A DNA stretch of 64,000 nucleotides from Paraburkholderia podalyriae (GCF_014397785.1 NZ_VZQQ01000004.1:186001-250000); one strand, 5' to 3'; numbered from the stretch's first letter, positions 27,022 through 36,247 are shown. Notes: generated by a model from the letters alone, not told the origin. Numbers and translations are program-made.

Positions 27022-27837
27022 ATGGCCAGAACAAAGTCGGAAAACGCGCAGCCCGTGGAAGACAGAACGCTGTCTTACAAGGACTATCGCAAGGCGCTGT
27101 TCGATCTGCATGTCGAACTCGTCAAGCTGCAGGAGTGGGTCGTGCAAACGGGAAGCAAAGTGTGCATCGTCTTCGAGGGACGCGACGGCGCCGGCAAAGG
27201 CGGCACGATCAAGGCGATGACCGAGCGCGTCAGTCCGCGCATCTTCCGCGTGGTCGCACTGCCTGCGCCGAGCGAACGCGAAAAAAGCCAGATGTATGTG
27301 CAGCGCTACTTGCCGCACTTGCCGGCCGCGGGCGAAGTCGTGATTTTCGACCGCAGCTGGTATAACCGTGCGGGCGTGGAGCGCGTGATGGGCTTCTGCT
27401 CCGAGGAAGAAGTGCAGAGCTTCTTCAAGGCCGTGCCGCTCGTCGAGCGGGCGATCGTCGAGTCAGGAATTATCCTGCTCAAATACTGGCTCGAGGTTAG
27501 CCCCGAGGAACAGACTCGCCGGCTCGAGGCACGCATCAACGACGGTCGCAAGGTCTGGAAACTGACCGAGATGGACCTGAAATCCTATAGCCGCTGGTAT
27601 GACTACTCGCGCGCCCGCGATGCGATGCTCGCGGCGTCGGACACTGAATACGCTTCATGGTACATAGCGAATTCAAACGACAAGCGTCGCGCGCGACTGA
27701 ACATCATCAGCGACATGCTTCAGCGAATTCCGTATAAGCAGCCGGCTCGCAAGAAGGTCACGCTTCCGAAACGGCAAAAGCCGGACGGGTATAAGGAACC
27801 AGACTATCCGTTTAAATATGTGGCCGAGAGGTATTGA
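27022..27837 (+). CDS. ppk2: polyphosphate kinase 2
   Basis: The 271-residue protein has the PPK2 core: Walker A FEGRDGAGKGGTIKAM at about residues 50-65, the lid region around PAPSEREKSQMYVQRYLPHL and Walker B VIFDRSWYNRAGVERVMGFC. The length fits a single-domain (class I) PPK2. It transfers phosphate between polyphosphate and nucleoside diphosphates, so it can rebuild GTP or ATP from stored polyphosphate. A GGGGAGAAG stretch lies upstream of the ATG. Position next to the acetate kinase block fits an energy-saving response to low oxygen; that link is inferred. Confidence 0.94.
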   Translation: MARTKSENAQPVEDRTLSYKDYRKALFDLHVELVKLQEWVVQTGSKVCIVFEGRDGAGKGGTIKAMTERVSPRIFRVVALPAPSEREKSQMYVQRYLPHLPAAGEVVIFDRSWYNRAGVERVMGFCSEEEVQSFFKAVPLVERAIVESGIILLKYWLEVSPEEQTRRLEARINDGRKVWKLTEMDLKSYSRWYDYSRARDAMLAASDTEYASWYIANSNDKRRARLNIISDMLQRIPYKQPARKKVTLPKRQKPDGYKEPDYPFKYVAERY

Positions 27838-27855
27838 TCAGGGCGGTGTTCGAAG

Positions 27856-27875
27856 AGGCGCGTGCTCACGCGCCT
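27856..27875 (+). terminator. hairpin after ppk2
   Basis: An 8-bp perfect stem (AGGCGCGT / ACGCGCCT) with a four-base loop GCTC lies 18 bp after the ppk2 stop. There is no T-tract, so termination strength is uncertain. Confidence 0.45.
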
Positions 27876-27967
27876 AACGCAATTTGCCAAACAGAAGCAG
27901 GCTCACCGTGCGGATCAGTTCTTCGGCCAGGCCAAAGCGACGCGATGAGATGTAAACAAGCCCTGGT

Positions 27968-28107
27968 TCAAACGTACGGCAGCGTCGCTTCGCAGCCGGC
28001 TTCAACGAGGCTTCGGCGATAAGAAAAGGCCGCGAGCGGATAGTCGAAGAAGAAGCGGCCCGTCTCCTGCTTTTGCACATAGAGTCCGCCCTGCATTGCG
28101 GCGTCGC
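27968..28107 (-). pseudogene. C-terminal coding fragment of unknown gene
   Basis: On the minus strand a 46-codon frame reads DAAMQGGLYVQKQETGRFFF and continues to GCEATLPYV then a stop (27970-27968). Codon use looks protein-like, but no start or upstream frame continues it: a stop blocks this frame a few codons upstream and the flanking sequence belongs to a different frame. It may be the decayed 3' part of the same locus as the acyl-CoA dehydrogenase remnant just upstream. I do not recognise the family. Confidence 0.4.
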
Positions 28108-28139
28108 AATTCGCAGCGTGCGCGTCCACGCGAACCTTT

Positions 28140-28320
28140 CGGCGGCAATTCTCTTTTCACGTGTTCTCTGCCATACGTCTGCAAGCATGCGGTCGCGCCA
28201 TGCGCGAGCCCGGGCGACATCAACCACGCATGGTTGGCGCCCGCGAGCATTTCCTGCAGCGCGACTTCGAGAAGCTACGGCAGGCCCTGTCCGCCGTGCT
28301 CAGTGTCGAGCGACAAGGTC
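28140..28320 (-). pseudogene. acyl-CoA dehydrogenase remnant
   Basis: The minus strand encodes SLDTEHGGQGLP, then an in-frame TAG (28277-28275), then LLEVALQEMLAGANHAWLMS and PGLAHGATACLQTYG. The FGGQGLP-like motif and the EMLAGAN...PGL.HGA block are typical of the N-terminal half of long acyl-CoA dehydrogenases. The frame dissolves soon after, and the FAD and catalytic regions are absent. The gene is clearly dead: a stop inside the conserved block and loss of most of the protein. Confidence 0.65.
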
Positions 28321-28392
28321 CATCACGAATCGCACCGCAGGACGCGAGACACCACCAACTAGGGTATTTACCCAATATTTCGTGCTTGCAAC

Positions 28393-28407
28393 GTCAGGAT
28401 ACCTGAC
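28393..28407. promoter_or_regulatory. MarR-type operator, site A
   Basis: GTCAGGATACCTGAC is a perfect 6-3-6 palindrome that shares the half-site TCAGG/CCTGA with the sites at 28474, 36295, 38759 and 38810. It lies upstream of the MFS remnant and the porin-esterase genes. Confidence 0.55.
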
Positions 28408-28473
28408 ATCAGAATACAAGCCTGTCACAGCAAATAGGCGCGTCATTCAGAACGCGCTTTATTTTGCCCACTA

Positions 28474-28497
28474 TATCAAGCTACCTGATATATCAGG
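28474..28497. promoter_or_regulatory. MarR-type operator, site B (compound)
   Basis: TATCAAGCTACCTGATA (28474-28490) matches TATCAGG-N3-CCTGATA with one mismatch. Its right half overlaps a second palindrome, CCTGATATATCAGG (28484-28497). It is 340 bp upstream of the porin start, with the MFS remnant in between. Confidence 0.6.
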
Positions 28498-28605
28498 CAA
28501 TGATTCGCAGTGACTTTCGAAATCAAACAGACCTTTAGGCGACGGATATGAGATCGACCGGAACGGCACTATCGGGAGACGACGTGACGACGCAACGAAA
28601 CACGG

Positions 28606-28779
28606 GGCGCGGCCGCGGCCGTTGGACGCCTCGGCTCCGTGGTGGGTCCGCTCGCCGCCGGACAACCGCTAACGATGGGACGCAGCGCCTCCACGGTGAT
28701 CGGCGCCAGCATCCCCGTCACGCTCATCGCGGCAATCGCCGCGCTGATGCTGTTGCGCCGCCCCCGCGCGACAGACTGA
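28606..28779 (+). pseudogene. C-terminal remnant of an MFS aromatic-acid carrier
   Basis: These 57 codons plus stop read GAAAAVGRLGSVVGPLAAGQ and go on to VIGASIPVTLIAAIAALMLL. They align without gaps to the C-terminus of the intact MFS carrier encoded at 37369-38598 (GAAVAVGRVGSIVGPVAAGQ...VIGASVPVTIIAAI). A stop codon (TGA) in the same frame lies a few codons upstream and nothing of the first 350 residues remains. It is the tail of a second, deleted carrier gene that once stood between operator sites A/B and the porin gene. Confidence 0.8.
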
Positions 28780-28833
28780 ACCCGCCGTAGTCTCAATTCG
28801 CAAAAAACACACAACAGGTCTGGAGATACCAAC

Positions 28834-29976
28834 ATGCAATTGAAGTCGACTCACGTCCTCATGTTCGGCGCGATGTGCGCGCTGAGCACTGGAGCCTTGG
28901 CGCAATCGAGCATAACGTTGTACGGCATCGTGGACACAGGCATCGAGTACGTTTCGCACGCCAACGCGAACGGCGACAGAGTCTTTCGGATGCCAGCCGT
29001 TACCGGAGAGTTTCCGTCACGCTGGGGGCTCCGCGGCAATGAAGATCTAGGCGGCGGCTACAGCGCCGTTTTCACACTTGAAAGCGGCTTCAACGTGCGT
29101 GACGGTAGTTCGGGACAAGGCGGCAGGCTGTTTGGACGCCAGGCCTTCGTGGGTATCAAGAGCCCTTATGGAACGCTCGCGTTCGGCCGCCAGTACACGA
29201 TGACCTATCTCGCCGTTCTGGGCGCGGACATCATCGGTCCAGACATCTACGGCATGGGCTCGCTGGATGCCTATGTGCCCAATGCACGCGCCGACAACTC
29301 GGTCACCTACATTGGTTCGTACAAAGGCTTCACGCTTGGCGCGGGCTATTCATTTGGTCGGGATGCGGCGGGAACCGGCAACTCACCAGGACAAGGTACC
29401 TGTACGGGCTCGGTTCCGGGCCATGGCACGGAATGCCGCGACTGGTCGGCAATGATCAAGTACGACTCGCAATATTTCGGCGCTGCGGCGTCGTACGAAG
29501 AGCAACGCGGCGGGTCGACTGCAGCCGCCAACTTCTTCGACGGTCTTGCGACGACTCCGCTGATCAACGCGGCGGACAAGGACGCGCGTACGCAACTGAG
29601 CGCCTATGCACAGTACGCGGGCGCGAAGATCGGCGCAGGTTGGTTGGGTCGCCGCGTGGTCACGCAATCGCCGACGGTGCCGAATATTCGCTCGGACCTG
29701 TTTTTCCTGGGCGCTTCGTACACGGTCACGCCTGCAGTCCTCGTCGACGCAGAGGTGTATCGCATCATCAATAGCGACCACGATACCCGCGCCACGATGG
29801 GGACGTTGCGCACCACGTACTTGTTGAGCAAACGTTCATCAGTCTATGCGCAGGCTGCGTATCTTGCGAACAGCACCAAGGCGCGTTATTCGGTCAGTGG
29901 CGGCGGTGGCGGCACCACGCCGGGCGCGGGCATGGGGCAAACGGGCGTGATGGTCGGCATTAAACACATGTTCTAA
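28834..29976 (+). CDS. OmpC-type outer-membrane porin
   Basis: The 380-residue protein has a signal sequence ending TGALAQ and begins SSITLYGIVDTGIEYVSHAN, the usual first strand of Burkholderia-type Gram-negative porins. FPSRWGLRGNEDLGGGYSAV, SRLFGRQAFVGI-like RLFGRQAFVGIKSPYGTLAF and the C-terminal strand ending GIKHMF (terminal Phe) confirm it. It should form a 16-strand trimeric channel. It is directly followed (11 bp) by the feruloyl esterase gene, so it probably admits phenolic esters or acids. Regulation by sites A and B is likely. Confidence 0.94.
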   Translation: MQLKSTHVLMFGAMCALSTGALAQSSITLYGIVDTGIEYVSHANANGDRVFRMPAVTGEFPSRWGLRGNEDLGGGYSAVFTLESGFNVRDGSSGQGGRLFGRQAFVGIKSPYGTLAFGRQYTMTYLAVLGADIIGPDIYGMGSLDAYVPNARADNSVTYIGSYKGFTLGAGYSFGRDAAGTGNSPGQGTCTGSVPGHGTECRDWSAMIKYDSQYFGAAASYEEQRGGSTAAANFFDGLATTPLINAADKDARTQLSAYAQYAGAKIGAGWLGRRVVTQSPTVPNIRSDLFFLGASYTVTPAVLVDAEVYRIINSDHDTRATMGTLRTTYLLSKRSSVYAQAAYLANSTKARYSVSGGGGGTTPGAGMGQTGVMVGIKHMF

Positions 29977-29987
29977 CAGAGGTCAAA

Positions 29988-31716
29988 ATGAAAAAAACCA
30001 CAATTGCGATGTGCGTATCGGCGGCATCTTCGATGCTGGCAGCCTGCGGCGGCAGCTCCGATTCTCTTTCCACCAGTGCTACGCAGTTACCCCGGCTCTC
30101 CGCGGCGCAACCCGCCACGCTGTCAGGGAACTGCGCCGCGCTTGCAGCCAGACTGACGTTTGCCAACACGACTTTCACCTCCGTCGCCGACGTGCCGGCC
30201 GGAACGCTCAAGGTGGCGGGAAAATCCGTCCCCGAACATTGCGTGATCCAGGGGAAAATGAATCAACGCACGAGCACGGTCGACGGTCAGGCTTATGCGA
30301 TTGGTTTTGAAATGCGGCTGCCTATCGCATGGAATGGTCGCTTTTTTTATCAGGCGAATGGCGGCCTCGACGGCAACGTGACGCCGGCAACGGGAGTGCT
30401 CAGTGGCGGTGGCTCGCTGAACAACGCTCTAAACATGGGTTTCGCCGTGATCAGTTCGGATGCGGGCCATTCGGCGTCGCAAAACCCCTTGTTCGGTCTC
30501 GACCCCCCAGGCGCGTCTCGACTACGGTTATAACGCCGTTGCTACCCTCACGCCAATGGCCAAGCAGGTAATCAAGCTGGCCTACGGCAAGGGGCCCGAC
30601 CGCAGCTACTTCGAAGGATGCTCTAACGGTGGCCGTCATGCGATGGTGGCGGCCGCCAGGTCGTTCGCGGATTACGACGGGATCGTCGCGGGTGACCCGG
30701 GCTTTCATTTGCCAAAGGCAGCCATCGGGCAGATGTGGAGCGCACAGCAACTGGCTACCGTTGCTACCGCGAAAACCTCGGCGGGAATCGCCGATATCAC
30801 TACCGGCTTGACGACTACTGAGCGGCAGCTCATCGCATCGAAGATCATTGCGAAGTGCGATTCGCTGGACGGTGTGGCGGACGGCATGGTGCAAGACATT
30901 AAAGCGTGCCAGGCGAACTTCAACCTGGCGACTGACGTGCCGACGTGTTCGAGCAATGGGCGCGATGGCACTTGCCTCACCCCGGCGCAAAAGCAAGCCG
31001 TCGGAAATGTTTTCTCCGGGGCGAAAAGTAGCAACGGCAGCGCGCTCTATGCGAGCTTTCCGTATGACGTCGGCGTCAACGGGTCCGGGTGGGCTCAGTG
31101 GAAGCAAAGCAACTCCATCAGCCTTGACCCGGGCGCGACAGCCTTCGTGTTCACTTCGCCGCCACAGAGCGCTTCGATTCTCAGCTCGATCGGGGCGTAC
31201 GCGCTGAACTTCAACATGGACACCGACGCGCCGAAAATCTTTGCAGCAAGCGGTGCCTATTCCGAGTCTTCGTGGTCGTTTATGACGCCGCCAAACGAGA
31301 CAGATTTGAGCGGCTTAAGGGGCCGGGGCGCGAAGTTGATCGTGTATCACGGAACGAGCGATCCGGTGTTTTCGTCGAACGATACGACCGACTGGTATCA
31401 GCGTTTGTCCACGGCCAGTGGTGGAGATGCGAGCAATTTTGCGCGCCTCTATACAGTGGCAGGGATGAATCACTGCAGCGGCGGCCCGACGGCGGATCAA
31501 TTCGACATGCTGACGCCTATGGTCACATGGGTCGAACAAGGGCAAGCGCCGGATCGTGTCATCGCAACGGCACGTGACACTACCAACGCGATTCCGAATA
31601 GCGAAGTGCCGACTGACTGGGGTGTCGGACGCACACGTCCTCTCTGCGCCTACCCAAAGGTCGCCCGCTATACGGGCGCAGACGTGAACTCGGCGAGCAG
31701 TTTCACCTGCAGCTAA
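29988..31716 (+). pseudogene. tannase-family feruloyl esterase, frameshifted in a C6 tract
   Basis: Frame one (29988-30533) gives a signal with lipobox SMLAAC and ends QNPLFGLDP followed by an out-of-frame tail. Frame two resumes exactly there with QARLDYGYNAVATLTPMAKQ and runs to the stop at 31716. One C fewer in the run of six C at 30503-30508 would restore a 575-residue protein of normal length. Catalytic features are intact in frame two: nucleophile FEGCSNGGRHAM, Asp in HGTSDPVFSSNDTTDWY, and NHCSGGPTADQFD with the His and paired Cys. It would release ferulate from plant esters outside the cytoplasm. The defect may be real, phase-variable, or a base-calling error. Confidence 0.85.
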
Positions 31717-31938
31717 GCCACTGACTGTGTGAGAGGAATTGTCGCAATCGGGCCGTCCGACTGGATGACTCCTCTCGCACGTTAGGTGAAAAACTGCTCG
31801 CGCACTGTTTCGATCAATCGAAGTAACGCCTTCAATGCGGCGCGCTTGCAGGGACCGAAGTCCGACCGTATGGCGAAGTCCTTCCGGCGCCTGGTGCCTT
31901 GGCAAGAAGTTCGATCACCAACGCATCTCGCGACAAAC

Positions 31939-33825
31939 TCATCGCGTCGTCTCCTTGTTCGCATATATCACGTCTGGGTCTCCCTCATCATTCGTATGCA
32001 GCCTCTCAACTAGTGCCGCACGATGCTGCAGAACCGCGCGCTGGTTGATCGAGCCTTTGTCGGTAATCTCGCCGCGATCGAGCGACGGTGGCAGCTCGAG
32101 CAGTTGCATGCGTGCGATGAAGCTGGCGCTCCCCGTCGCGCTCGCGTTCAAACGCAGAAGCAGGTCGGCGAAGAAGGCTCGCACGGGCAAAGCATTCAAT
32201 ACGTCGCGCACGCTGGCCGCATCTTCGAGGCACGCCAGCTTGCGGCACGCATCCACGCGCGGGAAGATCATCGCACCGACGTCATCACGATTGATGCCAG
32301 TAATTACGGCGTCCTGCACGTACGGCGCGCCTTCGCTGATGATGCGCGCGCGCATCGGCCCGACGCTCACGAAGGTCCCTGAACCGAGCTTGAAATCCTC
32401 GGCGATACGACCATCGAAGGCCAGTCCCACTTCTAGCCGCTGCGGATCCACAAAGCGCACCGCATCCCCAGTGCGATAGTAGCCTTCCTCGTCGAATACG
32501 TCGTGCGCCTGCTCTGGCGAAGCGCGCCAGTACCCCTTCATGACGTTTGGCCCGCGAAAACGCACCTCGAGCTTCCCGTCGACCGGCGCGACTTTCGCAC
32601 GGCATCCCGGTGCAGGCAAGCCGATGTAGCCCGCGCCCGAAAATGGGCCGGTCGTGAAGAGGCACGAGGGTGCCGTCTCGGTCATACCCAAGCCCGCCAT
32701 AATGCGGATGCGCTCACCGCAATACTTGAGCGTCACACGCTCGAGCCGCTCCCATGCGGCTTTGGAAAGGCCCGCACCCGCAAAGAAATACATTTTGACT
32801 CGCGAGAAGAAGCGCTCGCGCAATGCAATGTCAGTTTCGAGAGCGACTGTCAGTTCTTCCCAGCCCTTTGGCACGTTGAAATAGATCGTGGGCGCAATCT
32901 CGCGCAGATTGCGCAACGTCTCATCGAACTTGCCCGCGATCGGCTTGCCATCGTCGATATACAGCGTGCCGCCGTTATAAAGCGCGATGCCCACGTTATG
33001 GCTACCACCGAACGTATGGTTCCACGGTAGCCAGTCCACCAGCACGGGAGGGTCGATGCCGAACTCAGGGAAAGTCTCCAGCAGCATCTGCTGGTTTGCA
33101 CAAAGCATCCGATGCGTGGTCGGTACGGCTTTGGGCAAACGGGTCGAGCCCGATGTGAAGAGGAACTTGGCGATGGTATCGCCGCTAACCGACGCATGTG
33201 CGCTATCCACGTTGGTCGGGACCGTATTCAACAAGGTCTGAAATGATGTAACGCCTGGAGCCGCGCAGGGCGCGACGCTCACCCGTTCGACATCGGCGGC
33301 CAGTGCCGAATCTAGCGCAGACGTGTAGGCGCTGATGTCGTCGGCGAACACGAGGCCGGGCGTGAGCAGATCAAGCACGTGGCGTAGCTTGCCGTAGTCG
33401 CCCGACAGCAGTGAGTACGCTGGCGAGACAGGCGCGTATGGGACACCGGCCCACATCGCGCCCAACGCCATCTGCATGTGTTCGATGCCGTTGCCCGAAA
33501 GAATGACAAGCGGCCTCTCGGCGCTCAGTCCACGCTGCAGCAATGCTTCGCCGATCGCGCGAGCTTGCTCGAGCATCTGCGCGTAGCTCACGCCCTGCCA
33601 CTCTCCGGCCGAATCGCGCCTCGCGACCAGCCACCGATCGGGATGCTGACGCGCACCGCTAGCAAGCCGGTCAGTGAAGCGCTCCGGGTAAGCGCCGAGT
33701 GCTTCCTGCGTGTCGATATACCAGCATTCGCCCCGTCGCTCGATACGCGGCGAGACAGAACCGATAGCGACGCGCCGGTATCCCGCTGCGCCGTCACTTG
33801 CGTGGCCCTGGTTTGATTCCAACAC
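31939..33825 (-). CDS. fcs: feruloyl-CoA synthetase
   Basis: The 628-residue ANL-superfamily enzyme activates ferulate or p-coumarate with ATP and CoA. I place the start at the GTG at 33825 because AAGGAGACAG directly precedes it; the in-frame TTG at 33822 is spaced slightly better, and the ATG at 33876 has no ribosome site. Motifs: FLFTSGSTRLPKAVPTTH (phosphate loop, Arg where Gly is more usual), VLVDWLPWNHTFGGSHNVGI, MAGLGMTETAPSC and YYRTGDAVRFVDP. The C-terminal domain lacks a clear canonical Lys motif, as in related Fcs proteins. It is the last gene of the hydratase-lyase/vdh/fcs run. Confidence 0.92.
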   Translation of the reverse strand: MLESNQGHASDGAAGYRRVAIGSVSPRIERRGECWYIDTQEALGAYPERFTDRLASGARQHPDRWLVARRDSAGEWQGVSYAQMLEQARAIGEALLQRGLSAERPLVILSGNGIEHMQMALGAMWAGVPYAPVSPAYSLLSGDYGKLRHVLDLLTPGLVFADDISAYTSALDSALAADVERVSVAPCAAPGVTSFQTLLNTVPTNVDSAHASVSGDTIAKFLFTSGSTRLPKAVPTTHRMLCANQQMLLETFPEFGIDPPVLVDWLPWNHTFGGSHNVGIALYNGGTLYIDDGKPIAGKFDETLRNLREIAPTIYFNVPKGWEELTVALETDIALRERFFSRVKMYFFAGAGLSKAAWERLERVTLKYCGERIRIMAGLGMTETAPSCLFTTGPFSGAGYIGLPAPGCRAKVAPVDGKLEVRFRGPNVMKGYWRASPEQAHDVFDEEGYYRTGDAVRFVDPQRLEVGLAFDGRIAEDFKLGSGTFVSVGPMRARIISEGAPYVQDAVITGINRDDVGAMIFPRVDACRKLACLEDAASVRDVLNALPVRAFFADLLLRLNASATGSASFIARMQLLELPPSLDRGEITDKGSINQRAVLQHRAALVERLHTNDEGDPDVIYANKETTR

Positions 33826-33929
33826 CTGTCTCCTTGTTTGCGCCGCCTGTTCGCGCCTGCGTAGGGCGGGCTTCATTTCATCGGTACGCGGCCCAGCATG
33901 ACCGCTACGTGCGCCTTACACCGCGATAT

Positions 33930-35381
33930 TTAGATCGGGTAATGCCGTGGACCTGTCTGCACCGTGATCCAGCGCAACTCGGTGAACTCGGGAATCGACG
34001 CCTTGCTGCCGAAGCGTCCGTACCCGCTCGCTTTCACGCCACCGAACGGCATCTGTGCTTCGTCGTGCACGGTCGGGCCGTTGATGTGGCAGATGCCCGA
34101 CTCGATGCGCTTCGCGACGTTCATCGCGCGTGCGACATCGCGGCTGAACACGGCGGCCGACAAACCGTACTCGCTATCGTTGGCGACCGCCAGCGCCTCT
34201 TCGTCACCGTCCACGCGCTGCACCGTCACCACGGGGCCGAACGATTCGTCGGCGTAAAGCTTCATTTCGCGCGTGACGTTCTCGACGATAGCGGGCTGCA
34301 TGATCGCGCCGTTCACCTCGCAACCGAGCGGCAGCTTCGCACCCTTTTCGCGGGCGTCTTCGACGAGCGCGCGAATGCGGCGCGCCGCCGCCTCGCTTTC
34401 CAGCGTGCCGAGAATCGAGCCCGGCTGGGTCGGATCGCCTGCCTTCAGCGTGCGCGCTTTCGCCACGAGCTTCTCGACGAACGCATCGGCAACCTTTCGA
34501 TCGACGATCACGCGTTCCGTCGACATGCAGATCTGCCCTTGATTGAAGAACGCGCCGAACGCAACGCCTTCCACGGCAGCGTCGAGGTCCGCGTCGTCGA
34601 GCACGAGCACCGGCGCCTTGCCGCCCAGTTCGAGCAGCGCCGGTTTCAGATGACGCGCCGAAAGCTCGGCGACGATGCGCCCGACACGCGTCGAGCCGGT
34701 GAAATTCACGCGCTTCACGGCAGGATTCGCGATCAGACGCTCGACGATCGCGGGCGCGTCTTCCGGCGCATGCGTGAGCACATTGACGACGCCTTCGCCA
34801 AGACCCGCGTCGTTCAGCGCCTCGCCAATCAGCACATGCACGCCAGGACAACCTTCCGACGCCTTCAGCACGACCGTGTTGCCGCACGCGAGCGGCATCG
34901 CCAGCGCCCGCGTGGCGAGAATCACGGGCGCGTTCCACGGCGCGATGCCAAGCACCACGCCGCACGGCTGGCGCACGGCCATCGCGAGGCTGCCCGGCAC
35001 GTCGGATGGAATCACCGCGCCGTCGATCTGCGTCGTCATCGCGGCGGCTTCGCGCAGCATGTTGGCCGCGAGCATCACATTAAAGCCGTACCAGTTCGCC
35101 ATCGCGCCCGTTTCCGCCGCGCCGATCGCGATGAACTCGGCCGTGCGCGCGTCCATGCGGTCAGCGGCGGCGAGCAGGCGTTTGCGGCGTTCCGTCGGCG
35201 TGAGCGCCGCCCATGCCGGGAACGCGCTCGCCGCGACAGCGACGGCCGCATCGGCATCCTCGACGGTGGCCGCCGCGGCGCGGGTGGCAACCGCGCCCGT
35301 CGCGGGGTTGATGCGCTCGAAAGTCTTACCGTTCGACGCGGCACGTTTCGCGCCGCCAATCAACAGGTTCGTTTGATGCAT
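33930..35381 (-). CDS. vdh: vanillin/benzaldehyde dehydrogenase
   Basis: The 483-residue NAD(P)-dependent aldehyde dehydrogenase has the family motifs: substrate channel WNAPVILATRALAMPLACGN, cofactor loop FTGSTRVGRIVAEL, catalytic Glu in LLELGGKAPVLVLDDADLD, catalytic Cys in FFNQGQICMSTERV and MPFGGVKASGYGRFG near the end. Position between the hydratase-lyase and feruloyl-CoA synthetase genes points to oxidation of vanillin (or 4-hydroxybenzaldehyde) to the acid. It lies 38 bp after the hydratase-lyase gene. Confidence 0.93.
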   Translation of the reverse strand: MHQTNLLIGGAKRAASNGKTFERINPATGAVATRAAAATVEDADAAVAVAASAFPAWAALTPTERRKRLLAAADRMDARTAEFIAIGAAETGAMANWYGFNVMLAANMLREAAAMTTQIDGAVIPSDVPGSLAMAVRQPCGVVLGIAPWNAPVILATRALAMPLACGNTVVLKASEGCPGVHVLIGEALNDAGLGEGVVNVLTHAPEDAPAIVERLIANPAVKRVNFTGSTRVGRIVAELSARHLKPALLELGGKAPVLVLDDADLDAAVEGVAFGAFFNQGQICMSTERVIVDRKVADAFVEKLVAKARTLKAGDPTQPGSILGTLESEAAARRIRALVEDAREKGAKLPLGCEVNGAIMQPAIVENVTREMKLYADESFGPVVTVQRVDGDEEALAVANDSEYGLSAAVFSRDVARAMNVAKRIESGICHINGPTVHDEAQMPFGGVKASGYGRFGSKASIPEFTELRWITVQTGPRHYPI

Positions 35382-35419
35382 TCTTCATCTCCTCGGTGCG
35401 TGCCGCTGAAGTGCGCCGC

Positions 35420-36247
35420 TTAGCGCTTGTAGGCCTGCAGGCCCGGCTTGATGGTCTTGTCGTCGAGGAACTGCTTCAAGCCCTGCTCGCGGCCGCCTTC
35501 CCGATCGCGATAGTTCGCCTGGTCGAGTTTCGCGTACAGGTAGTCTTCGTTCTGCTCCCACGTGAGTTCGCGCGAACGCTTGAAGCCATGCTTGGCGTTG
35601 CGCAGCACGACCGGGTTCTTGTTCAGCAGTTTCGCCGCGAGAGCGATCGTTTCGTCGCGCAGTTGCGCGAGCGGCACGCTTTTGTTCACGAGACCCATCT
35701 TCGCGGCTTGCGGACCGGTGAAGGTGTCGCCCGTCATGACGTAATACAGCGCTTCGCGATGACCGACGGTGTCGGCCATCGCCTTGCTCACGAGGTTGCC
35801 CGGCGGAATGCCCCAGTTGATTTCGGACAGCCCGAACACGGCTTCATCCGCGGCGATCGCGAGATCGCACGCGACGAGCGGAGAAAAGCCGCCGCCGAAG
35901 CACCAGCCATTGACCATCGCGATGGTCGGCTTCGAATACATGCGCAGCAATTGCCATTGCCAGCGGCTCGCGTCGCGGCGAATCCGCTCCTGCAGTACGT
36001 CCGGACCCGCATCCACTTCGCGGAAATACTCCTTCAGGTCCATGCCGGCCGTCCACGCGCTGCCTTCACCGGTCAGCACGAGAACCTGGGCTTCGGCGTC
36101 GAGTTCGAGCGTTTCGAGAACGTCGATCATTTCCTTGTTCAGCGTCGGGCTCATCGCGTTGCGCTTGTCCGGACGATTGAACGCCACCCAGGCGATTCCG
36201 CCTTCCACCGTGACCTTGACCGTTTTCCAGCGTCCTTCGTAACTCAT
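35420..36247 (-). CDS. ech: p-hydroxycinnamoyl-CoA hydratase/lyase (feruloyl-CoA hydratase-lyase)
   Basis: The 275-residue crotonase-fold enzyme hydrates feruloyl-CoA and cleaves it to vanillin and acetyl-CoA. I use the ATG at 36247, six bases after GGAG; two in-frame ATGs just upstream are not needed. Diagnostic blocks are FNRPDKRNAMSPTLNKEM, GSAWTAGMDLKEYFREVD, GWCFGGGFSPLVACDLAIAA and the catalytic-Glu region LSEINWGIPPGNLVS; the Tyr-rich tail YLYAKLDQANYRDREGGREQ also fits this subgroup. Length equals that of known hydratase-lyases. The operator at 36295 lies 48 bp before the start. Confidence 0.95.
   Translation of the reverse strand: MSYEGRWKTVKVTVEGGIAWVAFNRPDKRNAMSPTLNKEMIDVLETLELDAEAQVLVLTGEGSAWTAGMDLKEYFREVDAGPDVLQERIRRDASRWQWQLLRMYSKPTIAMVNGWCFGGGFSPLVACDLAIAADEAVFGLSEINWGIPPGNLVSKAMADTVGHREALYYVMTGDTFTGPQAAKMGLVNKSVPLAQLRDETIALAAKLLNKNPVVLRNAKHGFKRSRELTWEQNEDYLYAKLDQANYRDREGGREQGLKQFLDDKTIKPGLQAYKR

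Noticed and set aside
28310..28330. CGACAAGGTCCATCA as a seventh copy of the low-oxygen palindrome
   Set aside because: Only two bases separate GAC and GGTCC instead of three, the flanks do not match, and it lies inside the acyl-CoA dehydrogenase remnant.
31727..31780. GTGTGAGAGGA / TCCTCTCGCAC as terminator after the esterase gene
   Set aside because: The arms have a mismatch and are separated by a 32-base loop without a T-tract, so the signal is too weak to call.
31853..31880. GGACCGAAGTC followed later by CGTATGG, resembling the low-oxygen palindrome
   Set aside because: The core spacing fits but the middle and flank differ, and it lies between two convergent gene ends where no promoter is expected.
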